IMG/VR virus record: IMGVR_UViG_3300006810_000136
Coordinates: 1 to 37,903 of that record
Origin: a virus
Strand: one strand, 5' to 3'
DNA: 37,903 nt
The notes under the pieces were generated by a model. It was not told the DNA's origin, ran no database searches, and saw only the letters and a program-made list of their open reading frames with translations. The number at the start of each line of letters is the position of its first letter. Positions within the stretch are counted from its first letter, which is position 1. The position numbers and the translations under genes were made by a program. This document shows, piece after piece, positions 1 through 8,900 of this stretch.

Positions 1-2286
1 ATCATCATCTCTCGACAGGTTTGGCTTCTCCCCAGAGTTTTCAATATCTGTCTTGGCTCTAAGCAAGGATTCGTACCTAGTGGTGAGCTGTTCTCTCTCC
101 TCCTTTGTCAAGTCCTTTCTTCTCAGGGCGTTTTCCGTGTACGCCATATCCCTGTGGATCTTGAGAAGTCTTCTTCTCTGACCCTCAGAAAGGTTTTCGA
201 ACGCAACCCTTGATGCGTCATCAATAACCATAAGCTCCGCAGAAACTCCTTCTTTTATTTGGTTGAGTCTCTTTTTTTCCTCTGCAGAGTCCGCGTTAAA
301 TATGGCGTCGTCGATTTCGCTAATTTGATCAGCAAGCTGCTTTCTTCTTCTTATCAATGAGTTGTGAGCCTGAAACGTGCCTACTCCAGCAAGCGCACTC
401 GTGGGGCCCGCCCCAATAAGACCAGCAAGTCCAGCATCAATAAGTGAATACCAATCAACATCTTTGGGCTTCCTGCCCATGGCGATGTCGTTGAGTATTT
501 CCGCACCCTGAGCAACAACCTCAACTCCAAACTCCTCAAGAAACTCTTCGCTAAGTCCTTTTCCTGTAGTCTTAAACGCTTCTCTTGCGCCACGAGCTCT
601 GCTCACCTTTGCAAGCTGCTCTTTTGCCATTTTAGCAAAGCTTCTTGTGGCCTCGGCTCTGGCTGTGGCCGTCGCTCCAGAAACAAAAAGTCTTTCGACA
701 TTGCCAAAAATTGCATTTAACGTAGCCTCTGCCGTTCCCACCAGTGCTGCCTGAACTGTTTTCTCTCCGAGAGACAAGTCAGGCCTCTCGTATAGAGACT
801 GATAAGTGTCTGCTGCAGAAGTCAATCCAAGAGTGCCAAGAACAGCTCTGTATCCTGCGTTTGCAGATTTGTATGCCGCGTCTGCGGCTCTGGCTGTAGC
901 TGCTTGGCTTGAAGTAAGTACGCCAGCGCCCCTTGGCACAGCTGCTTGCGCAACCTTTGCGGCACCGCGAGCTCTCATAGCCAATCCGATTGGGTGCATG
1001 TAAGATGCTGCAGAAGCAAATATCTGGCCCGTCTCTATTCCAAGCTTTGTCCTAAAATCATCACCACTAACGTCCCCCCTCATAGCCATGCCTATGGACT
1101 CGGTCAAACCAGCCTCAGAGAGCTCTTTGCTTACGCCTCTCTTCTGCTGATACATCTGACTCGCCATGCTGTTCACGTCCTGAACCCGCTTGTTGTTTGC
1201 AGCAATGGCATTTGCCTTTTCGTCTTGTCCAGTGAACTCGTAGTAATACTGAGGCGCTGCAAATACAGCCATCTCAAGTATTTCTTTTGCAAATCCACCA
1301 AGATAGTTTCGAACAAATGTTGCAGGAGCACCAAGGGGTTTGTCATACAGGTTCTTTCTGAACTCAGCAACCTCCTCGGCTTCTTTCATGACTTCTTGCA
1401 TGTACTCGTACTGCTCGCTAGACTCAAAGTCTATCTGCTGCCTCTCAAGAGACTCGCGCATAGCGTACATAAAGTCGACATTGGAGTCTGGGTTGAAATC
1501 AGACGGAAGCCCGTACTCATCGTTGATGAGATTCCTTTCGTTGATCAAGGATTTTTTCTTGTCCTCGATGTCGAAGAACATTGCTCTGGAGTTGCTTTGA
1601 GCTTGATCGAAATCATCTTCGCTCTCAAGCTGGGGCATATAGTTGCCCATCTCCTCAATCTGCCGTGCGATTTTGTTGTAGGAATCTAAGTCCCTATCTC
1701 TAATCGCCTTGTTTACATCCGAAAGGAGTTCTTGCTCCCTCCTAACGTTAAATAAGGCCTGATCGTTTTCGTAAGACTGAACCCTAAGGCCAGCGTCTTC
1801 GTTGTTCTTTAACGCTTCAGCAATGTCTGATGGAGTTGCTGTAGCTGTGAGGGGGTTGATCTTTTGATCCTTGTAAGACCCAACTCCAAGCTCCTCGAAA
1901 ACACCCTCGGCAAGCCCCTTGAAGTCATCTATAGACTCTAATGGTGTACCCAAAGAGTCGGTAGGTTCTTCCTTTTTTTTTTCAACGTCTAGCTTGGCAG
2001 ACATCTCATCGGCTCTTGCCTCAGCCTGAAGCCTTCTTTGACGATCCTCTTCTTGTCGCTTCAGAAACTCTTCTCTTTGAGCCTCGTACTGAGAAACCAT
2101 CTCATTGTAGACGTCCTGACTGTTGTATCCGTTTCTAGACATCACGGAAACAGCGTCGGCGTCATCAACACCCATGCTTCTTAGTCTACCCAGGTATTCG
2201 TTGATAGAGATATCTGGAGTTTGCTGTATTTCTTGTTGGGGCGATTGGACCTCGCCAAGGGTGAGATTGTTGTCTTCTCCGTTCAT
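1..2286 (-). CDS. Large internal virion (ejection-type) protein, C-terminus off the window
   Basis: An open frame runs leftwards from an ATG at 2286 to the window edge without a stop, giving at least 762 codons. The protein starts MNGEDNNLTL and is Gln/Glu-rich and helical for the first 350 residues. A more hydrophobic stretch follows (KPLGAPATFV, AVFAAPQYYY), then Ala/Gly-rich segments and a Gly/Ala-rich hydrophobic segment near residue 605 (AGLAGLIGAG) that could insert in a membrane. After that comes a charged coiled-coil-like tail. The size, composition and place at the end of the tail block fit an internal protein ejected with the DNA. A TATCTTTG box lies four bases before the ATG. No enzymatic motif was recognised, so the role is inferred from context. 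Confidence 0.7.
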   Translation of the reverse strand, partial: MNGEDNNLTLGEVQSPQQEIQQTPDISINEYLGRLRSMGVDDADAVSVMSRNGYNSQDVYNEMVSQYEAQREEFLKRQEEDRQRRLQAEARADEMSAKLDVEKKKEEPTDSLGTPLESIDDFKGLAEGVFEELGVGSYKDQKINPLTATATPSDIAEALKNNEDAGLRVQSYENDQALFNVRREQELLSDVNKAIRDRDLDSYNKIARQIEEMGNYMPQLESEDDFDQAQSNSRAMFFDIEDKKKSLINERNLINDEYGLPSDFNPDSNVDFMYAMRESLERQQIDFESSEQYEYMQEVMKEAEEVAEFRKNLYDKPLGAPATFVRNYLGGFAKEILEMAVFAAPQYYYEFTGQDEKANAIAANNKRVQDVNSMASQMYQQKRGVSKELSEAGLTESIGMAMRGDVSGDDFRTKLGIETGQIFASAASYMHPIGLAMRARGAAKVAQAAVPRGAGVLTSSQAATARAADAAYKSANAGYRAVLGTLGLTSAADTYQSLYERPDLSLGEKTVQAALVGTAEATLNAIFGNVERLFVSGATATARAEATRSFAKMAKEQLAKVSRARGAREAFKTTGKGLSEEFLEEFGVEVVAQGAEILNDIAMGRKPKDVDWYSLIDAGLAGLIGAGPTSALAGVGTFQAHNSLIRRRKQLADQISEIDDAIFNADSAEEKKRLNQIKEGVSAELMVIDDASRVAFENLSEGQRRRLLKIHRDMAYTENALRRKDLTKEEREQLTTRYESLLRAKTDIENSGEKPNLSRDDD

Positions 2287-2290
2287 TTCT

Positions 2291-2298
2291 CAAAGATA
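2291..2298 (-). promoter_or_regulatory. TATCTTTG promoter -7 box, 4 bases before the ATG at 2286
   Basis: The box matches the Bacteroidetes -7 consensus TAnnTTTG. It sits between the stop at 2304 and the ATG at 2286, with only AGAA between box and start codon. No TTG is seen 17-21 bases upstream. If it is used, transcription would begin at or next to the ATG. Confidence 0.45.
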
Positions 2299-2303
2299 AG
2301 GAC

Positions 2304-4226
2304 TTAGCTAAAGAAAATCATTTCCCCTGTATCCTCTCCAGCTTCGTTTTTGAAACCAATAGCTTTTTCCCCTGCAGAGTTCTCTGTCTCGAAGGCATAA
2401 ATCTTTTGGGGTAGTGCCTCATTTATTATTGAAGTCACTTTATCCTTCATTTCATCGGGAATCCTTGCAATGACTGCGCTTGATTCTTTAGATAGATCTT
2501 CTCCGACCTTTTCTGGCCCTGACGGAATAGCCTCCTCTGGAGACATCCCCTTGATTCTGTTTTTTATGTAGGAGCCAACGGTCTCGTCTTCAAGGAGGGA
2601 TTCCATCTTAGACTTGACGTCTTCTCTACTTTTTGTAGAGCCAGGAACCATAGCCAGCTGATTGTATTGTCTCTCAAGAAGCCTGTATCTCTCAAGGGCG
2701 GACTCACCTCTCTCTCGTCTTGATTTGGATGGATCCTCTTTGACCTCTGGCTTCTTTTCGTCTTTGGTGGATCTGACTCTCTGGTCAAGGACGCGAGATC
2801 TATCCGCTTCAACCAGATCGGCCATAGCGGTCTCGCCCTGATATATTTGCTGATATATATCTGCCCCAACACCCTCTTGGTCTGGACCAATCTTCACTTC
2901 TTGCCAAAACTCCTTGGAGTCTACGCTTGGCGGAAAGTCAGGACCCAGTGGATTGGGGGTTTCGACCACCTCTTCACCAAGTATGTACGCAACCCTTTGT
3001 CCAACCTCATTAACACCCACGGCGTGGATGTGAATTTTGCTGGTATTTGGATGGTCTGGGAGTCTGTATGTACCAACTATTGTTGGTGGCTTCTTAAACC
3101 TATTGAGGGCGTGGCCCATAGTACCTCCAGCAGCAAGGTGCTTCTCCATTTCTGGGTCCTTTAGGTCTGCAAATCCAGCAGCTGCGGGCTGAGTAATGTT
3201 CATGCCCCCAACGATTATGTTTGAGTCCTCGGTGTCTCCGTCACCAGAGCCCTTGCCAGAACCCTTTTTGGTAGACCCACCAACAATACCGTCAAATCGG
3301 CTTCTGTTGACAAACTCATCCTCACCCTTCTTGATGATCTCAGAAAACTTCTCAGAGCCGAGATTCACACCGTTTCTAAACTGCTGCTTCTCCTCCTCCG
3401 TCAGGTGTGCAGTAAGGCCTCTGTCCTCCATAGTTGTGAGGAGTTGGAGTCTGTGCTCCTTACCAGCCCTTTCTTCGAGCAACACGTTGTCTCTGTAGTA
3501 GTTGCGAGCCCTAGACTCGTCCCAAGTGCCATCCTTAAACCCAATAGCGGTTTTCGTGGCCTTAGATTGGGCCCAGTCGACAAGAGACCCCACATCTACA
3601 GAGTGAGCGCCAACCTGATACATGGACGTATCCTGAAGGAATTCAGCCTCATCCTCTTTGACGAGGCTGCCATCTGGACCCAAGACGTAAATCTCACCAT
3701 CCTGGTACACGTACTCCTTGTTCCAAGCTGCATCAGCATTGGCCAACCAAGAAACGTCTACTTCGTCGTATTCCATGCCAGCAGGCAATCCGCTGTTCAG
3801 CGCGTCGATCTCCTTCCCAGAAGCCCCAATCATAGCCTTAGCCTCCTCAGAGGCCTCATCCCTTAAGCTTTCACGCGCCACACCAGTGTTGTAGTACTGC
3901 CTAAACTTATTAATAAGGGCTCTCGCCTTTACAGGGTCGTTCATCTCCCTGATTTGCTCTGATATGTCGTTAGCCATGGCCGTAAGAGCCTTGGCCTTGT
4001 CTGGACCAGCCTTGGTGACATCAAACGCAGCCATTGCGTTGAGGTCGGTGCGCATCATGTTTTGAGCCCTTTCGTATATCCTCGTAGCCTCTTTCTTCTT
4101 GGCCTGAAGCGATGCGTCAGCTGCTCTGATTCCAGCGGCTATGCCGCTACCTTGTTGGGCTACAGCTTGCTGCTGAGCCATGCCAGTGCCTGAGCCCTGA
4201 CCTCTTTGTCCTACTGGTACGTACAT
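2304..4226 (-). CDS. Internal virion protein candidate, 640 aa
   Basis: A 640-residue protein that I cannot assign to a named family. It opens with a Gly/Gln/Ala-rich segment (GQRGQGSGTG), then a long helical, Ala- and charge-rich region (residues 35-130). A middle part contains a Lys/Gly/Ser linker (about 314-327), and a Glu/Lys-rich region ends in a short beta-like tail (GEDTGEMIFF). The ATG overlaps the stop of the 308-aa gene upstream by one base (TGATG), so the two are probably translationally coupled. Its place between two other large helical proteins suggests a set of three internal or ejection proteins. This is inference from position and composition. Confidence 0.65.
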   Translation of the reverse strand: MYVPVGQRGQGSGTGMAQQQAVAQQGSGIAAGIRAADASLQAKKKEATRIYERAQNMMRTDLNAMAAFDVTKAGPDKAKALTAMANDISEQIREMNDPVKARALINKFRQYYNTGVARESLRDEASEEAKAMIGASGKEIDALNSGLPAGMEYDEVDVSWLANADAAWNKEYVYQDGEIYVLGPDGSLVKEDEAEFLQDTSMYQVGAHSVDVGSLVDWAQSKATKTAIGFKDGTWDESRARNYYRDNVLLEERAGKEHRLQLLTTMEDRGLTAHLTEEEKQQFRNGVNLGSEKFSEIIKKGEDEFVNRSRFDGIVGGSTKKGSGKGSGDGDTEDSNIIVGGMNITQPAAAGFADLKDPEMEKHLAAGGTMGHALNRFKKPPTIVGTYRLPDHPNTSKIHIHAVGVNEVGQRVAYILGEEVVETPNPLGPDFPPSVDSKEFWQEVKIGPDQEGVGADIYQQIYQGETAMADLVEADRSRVLDQRVRSTKDEKKPEVKEDPSKSRRERGESALERYRLLERQYNQLAMVPGSTKSREDVKSKMESLLEDETVGSYIKNRIKGMSPEEAIPSGPEKVGEDLSKESSAVIARIPDEMKDKVTSIINEALPQKIYAFETENSAGEKAIGFKNEAGEDTGEMIFFS

Positions 4227-5152
4227 CAGTCTTGAAATTGAGGCTTAGACAAGAGCCCCTTCATAAACTCAAGGAGTCCCTTATCGTCGCCTTGCTTGAT
4301 GAGCTCTTCCATCATTTCAGATTGGTCTGGGTTAAACACCAGCTCCCCACCTGTAAGCTCGGCTTCCTTCTCTCCGTTCTCCTCGTCAATGACAGCCTTC
4401 TTGTTGGTGTCGTGGTTAAACTCACCCTTGGTCTTGAAGCCTTGATCAGCCATGTATCTCATGCCATCCTTAGCTTGACCTGGGTTCCCCAGATCGAAGT
4501 CCTTGAGAAGAGAGGCAAGAGCTGTAGCCGTCTGAACACCACTTGCGGTTGCAGCAGGTCCAGCAGCTTGCTGTCTTTCCTGAAGATCGAGAAGCTCTCT
4601 TCTACCTTCGTCGGCAGCGGCAGCTCCACGCTCCATGAGCAACTGATCAAGTGCTGATTGGAATCCTTTTTCTTTTTCGGTGAGATCTGCTCTCAGGGCT
4701 TCAGAGGCCGTCTTCATGCCCAAAGCCTTTGCTCTTCGTTCGTCGTCCCCAGCACTAAGTCTCTCAAGAAGGTTTGCTGCACCTGCAGCTGATCTTGGAT
4801 CACCAGACTGAAGCGCAGAAACAATGTCGCTTCTTTGCTCTTGAAGTCTTCTGTCACCAGCCCCCAGCAAGGCCTCTGCAGCCTCCTTTTGAGCCTGAAT
4901 GTAATCCTCACTAGCCTGAGTTACAGCGGGTCTAGCACGCAGCTTCTCAAGCATCTTCTCGTATGACTTTCTGCCTGCTGCTTGTTGCTCAAGGGCAGCT
5001 GCTCTTCTGTCTTCAATGCCAGCCTCAAGGCCCTTTTTTGCTCGGCCCCTTTCTAGGGCGCCTGCCCCGAGTGTCAAGGCTGCTCTACCAAGCTTCTTTC
5101 CTTGGTCTGATTTTAAGAAGTCGAATATCTTATCGAATGGAATATCTGCCAT
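4226..5152 (-). CDS. Internal virion-associated protein, Ala/Glu-rich, 308 aa
   Basis: The first 200 residues are almost wholly helical and rich in Ala, Arg, Glu and Leu (RRAAALEQQA, LLERLSAGDD). A Gly-containing linker follows, then a distinct C-terminal module with FNHDTN, ELTGGELVFNPDQ and a final LLEFMKGLLSKPQF. From memory, a TGGE-x-VFNP motif of this kind recurs in small virion-associated proteins of marine phages, but no function is known to me. The gene opens a three-gene run (308, 640 and more than 762 aa) coupled by stop-start overlap. A TACTTTTG box lies five bases before the ATG. Confidence 0.65.
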   Translation of the reverse strand: MADIPFDKIFDFLKSDQGKKLGRAALTLGAGALERGRAKKGLEAGIEDRRAAALEQQAAGRKSYEKMLEKLRARPAVTQASEDYIQAQKEAAEALLGAGDRRLQEQRSDIVSALQSGDPRSAAGAANLLERLSAGDDERRAKALGMKTASEALRADLTEKEKGFQSALDQLLMERGAAAADEGRRELLDLQERQQAAGPAATASGVQTATALASLLKDFDLGNPGQAKDGMRYMADQGFKTKGEFNHDTNKKAVIDEENGEKEAELTGGELVFNPDQSEMMEELIKQGDDKGLLEFMKGLLSKPQFQD

Positions 5153-5157
5153 AATTG

Positions 5158-5189
5158 CAAAAGTAATAAATGTTATCTATCGTGGTCAA
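5158..5189 (-). promoter_or_regulatory. Promoter: TTG, 21-base spacer, TACTTTTG, 5 bases to the ATG at 5152
   Basis: On the minus strand TTG (5189-5187) is followed after 21 bases by TACTTTTG (5165-5158), close to the Flavobacterium -33/-7 pattern of TTG then TAnnTTTG. It lies in the 20-base gap between the 263-aa gene and the 308-aa gene and would drive the internal-protein run. Confidence 0.5.
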
Positions 5190-5964
5190 GATCAGTGGGT
5201 TCGTAGTCCACGTTTATAGAGTAAACCTCAAAGTCACCAGCTCCAAAGCCTATAAGGGAATCAGCGAACTGACCCCTAGCTTGGTCTCCGTTTGAATCTA
5301 CATAAACAAGAAACAGCGAAAGCCCAGGCTGAAACACTGAAGATGCGTCATTGAAGAATCCCTTCTCAAAAACGCCTGTAATCCTCTCAGATGAATTGGG
5401 GTCAAATGCCGCAGGGTCTGAAGTAATAAAGGCTTCCTGTCCCGTCCAGGAGTTGTCTCCACCGCCGTCAAGAACGTTAAAAACCCCAAGGTCTTCAAAG
5501 CCTGGTACGGAATCTCTAGACCCAACCACGGTGCCCAAGTACTGGACATTTGCCATTGTTTTTCTCTGCTCGCCAGAGATACCGCCATACAGAATGCCGC
5601 CTTTGTTCTTCAAAAGGCTCACAAATACTGTCTTCAGGGTTGAGTTCCCTGTACCTGCATTAGGCACAAAAGTATTGCCTCCAGAAATGGCGTTTATGTC
5701 TGGGGTCTCAACAGAAAAAGACTTGTATATCTTGTTGGTTGAAGGGTTGTCGTTAAAAGAAACCCCAATAATAGAGGAAACAGGCTCCTCACCGTAGAAC
5801 TGATTGTTCGTGGATGCCGACTCGTCGTGCTTCCAGAAAGGAGTTACCCCTGCCTGTGGGCATGACACGTGGTGCTGCTTAACCCACGCCATCATAGAAG
5901 GCGTGTAGCTAAGCCGCGTGGCCCAAAAGTTACCCCCGTTGTTGAATGCTACCGTCTGTCTCAT
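5173..5964 (-). CDS. Separate C-terminal part of the tail-stabilisation/muzzle-like protein, 263 aa
   Basis: The protein reads like the end of a muzzle protein: FNNGGNFWATRLSYTPSMM near the start, then FWKHDES, NQFYGEE and VSFNDNPSTNKIYKSFSVE. From memory, muzzle/stabilisation proteins of crAss-like and marine relatives carry this pattern (K-x-x-FxSxYsYTP, LWxH, FYG, fNdnps-x-K-x-fksLs) in their C-terminal part. Here it is its own reading frame. Its ATG overlaps the stop of the 1753-aa gene by one base (TAATG), implying coupled translation and a shared complex. It could also be an independent tail protein. The family link needs a profile search. Confidence 0.6.
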   Translation of the reverse strand: MRQTVAFNNGGNFWATRLSYTPSMMAWVKQHHVSCPQAGVTPFWKHDESASTNNQFYGEEPVSSIIGVSFNDNPSTNKIYKSFSVETPDINAISGGNTFVPNAGTGNSTLKTVFVSLLKNKGGILYGGISGEQRKTMANVQYLGTVVGSRDSVPGFEDLGVFNVLDGGGDNSWTGQEAFITSDPAAFDPNSSERITGVFEKGFFNDASSVFQPGLSLFLVYVDSNGDQARGQFADSLIGFGAGDFEVYSINVDYEPTDLDHDR

Positions 5965-8900
5965 TATATGTCGTCTGAAGTTAAGAAGTTTGCTTCGTCA
6001 CCAGTGAATGTCTGCTCATTATTAAACGAGGTCTCAGAACTCAAAACCGACAAGAAATCAAGAAGATCCGCCGTAGAAACCAGACCATTGTTATCGAAGT
6101 CAGCTCTTTGAGCAGTAGAAAGCCTTTGTGAAATCTCTCCGTCTGAAAGCTGCACCGCAACAACGTCAACGACTTCTACAGGGCCTCCGTTGCCACCCTG
6201 GTCTGGGTCTGGCTCTGCAACAGGATTTGAATCCGTGTCGTACAGGTTGTAGACGCTGAGGATAAAAGAGTCCTTTTCTGGGTCATACCCGCCAACGACT
6301 TTTACTGGGCCCAATCCATCAATCTCGTCCTGCTCAGCAGCCTTGAACAGCTTTCTAAAGTAAGACTTCATGTTGATGTCAGATACGACCTGTATGCCGC
6401 TGCTTCTGTTGAACTTGTAAACCTCCCTGTTGGACTTGCTGGCGAAGTATATCGTATTGCTAACCTCGCACACCGACTCGGGGTTGTCGTCACAACCGAA
6501 CTCTCCAGCATAGAACCCTTCGGTGCCAAGCACAGCTTTAGCAGCCACAAGAGACTGGGTATCTCCGAGATCCGTGATGATGTTTCTATTCACTGGAATA
6601 GAGCTGCATCTACTAGACTGAATAACGAAAATAGAGTCGTCCGTATTGGCAATGTAGTTGATGTCTCCGTGCTCAATCGGCAAGTCCTTGAACTGGCCCT
6701 TCGTTGGGTTAAAAGACGTCAGCGTAAACACCCTTGATGCAGGATTGTTCTTGTCGGAGTACGTGATAGAAGAGCTTCTCACTGACTTTTGTTGATCAGG
6801 GAGATACACCTTGAACTTGCCCTTTCCGTTTACATCAGAGTTAAGAACCTTGTAGCTAAATCTATCAGACTCAGTGTAATACGGGAACAGATTCGAGTTG
6901 GACGTCTGAGATGTGATAAGGGTTTCGAAGAACCCAGAATCAATCTTTGAGAAATTCATAGGAACAGACCTCCACCAAGAGTCTCCGTTCTGTATGGTTT
7001 TCTCAGAGTTGAAATCTGCAATGTCGAATACATTCCCAGTCTCGTAGTACACAAGGCTGTCTTCGTCAGAACCGAGCTTAGGAGAGTTTATCTCAACGAC
7101 ACATCTCTTGTTCCAGTTGTGGGTCTGAGCGTTTATGTCATTACCACCAGCCTCAACATCCTCAAACGAGAATCCAAGAGCGTTGATGTTGTTTTCAAGA
7201 ATCAAGAACGCCCCCGTTTTTGCTGGGTGCGGTGCTTCACCGTCCTGCTCTACGTCGTACAGAGGATTGTCTGTTCCCTCAGACAGCGTGACTTGATCCA
7301 CAATGTTGAACTCGTAGTCTTGAGGATTGAAAACCCTTGCGCTTTCAGTATTGTAGTGAGACACTACTCTGAGCCTATCTCCTTGCCTAAAGGTGTATAT
7401 ATCTTGAGATCCATCAACACTTCTAGCGCCAAAGGACTTGGCGAGGGAAGCGGGGTGGTCCTGAAGGTAGTTCAGTGACACATAGATGTTTCCATTTCCA
7501 GAGTCTCCCTTGGATATAAAGGCCCCAGCTGTCGCGTACTGAAGATATCTTGAGTAAGACGTCTGTCCAGAGTACACGATCTGAAACTTCTTAGCCTCAG
7601 GCGGCACGGCACCAGAAAGAGTGATGGACATGTACACGGCCCCCTCGAATCCAGGTCTTTCACTGTACCAAGGTGCGTTGGCAGACCCTATGGGGTGAAC
7701 ATTAGAAGGCCTTCCTCTGTCGTCATAAAAGATGACTCCAAAAGAGTGGTTTGCACCAGCCTTAAAGGTTCTTCCAAGCCCCACAGCTGGAGGCAAGACG
7801 TACATCTGAATGTTTCTTGCGTCAGCGTTAGAAAGCTTCAGCTCGTAAACCTGACCGTCGTTTTCTCCGTCGTGATGCGTTCCGCCGTGGGCGCCGCCAA
7901 CGCTGCCTTCGTCGTAGTCTACTGGCAAAAAGGCCCCACCGTTTCCGTTCGCGGGCGGGAAAGGCTCAGAGCCGTGAAGCAGAGGTAGACTCGATGTAAA
8001 ACTAACGGGGTGGTAAGCGGGCTGACCCGACAACCCAGAGTCACTGCTGGCAACGCCAGCGGGGGTGTACTCGCCAGTATCTTGATCCAAGTACTTTGGG
8101 TTCTTCCAGTTGTTCTCAGAATTCCCAAAAAATTGAGTGACTGAACTGTGACGGATATTATATCCAACCATAAGGTTGTTTCCTAGGGCTGGTCCATAGA
8201 CTCCTGGGTGAACAGTCTCGTAGAATTGAGTAGGCCCTCCAGGGTCCTGAAAGACATCAGAAAGGCTAAACAAAGGTGCAGAGCCGAGATTCTGAATACC
8301 ATTAACCCTACCCTCTATCCCAAGTCCGTTCTGGGTGTAAAGAGTATAGTTGCCGTAGTGACTTTTAGGGTGGGGAGAAGAACCTCCTGGACCGCCCTGT
8401 CCGTCCATCAGAGAGTAAAGTGGTGTGCCGTCGGGCTTCTCTCCGTCAAAAAACCTTATGGTCCTGTTGTCATCAGTGAATGATGCAATCCATCCCGCGT
8501 CGGGCAAAAGGCCACCAAATACATTCGCCCACGGAGCTCTGTTGTCCTCGGATTCTTCACCTCTGTCGTGGTTTATGAAAATATCCCTCTCTTTCATCGC
8601 AGAGAGCCTATCCCCATAGCCCTTACGTAGGTAATCCATAGGGACGTTGAACTGGTGATATTGATTCTCAGCGTCCTCGGCAAGGCCTTGTTCATAAAGG
8701 CCGATGTTGTTTGTCAAGGCGCCCGAAAAACTTGACTCCTCCTGAACGCCAGGGGTGTTCGTGATGCCCGACGGAAAAAGGCTTTTGTTTACAAAACCTG
8801 TAGGAGTCTCCCTAAATCCATTAGGCACGTTCCAGGGTGCATAAGCATACCAGTTGGACCCTGGCCAAGGCCTACGCATGCACGTCATAACTGCGTGCTT

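Noticed and set aside
946-1689. A 247-codon rightward open frame.
   Set aside because: It is antisense to the large leftward internal-protein gene, its composition (Leu/Val/Ser/His mix with Cys) is that of a shadow frame, and nothing upstream supports it.
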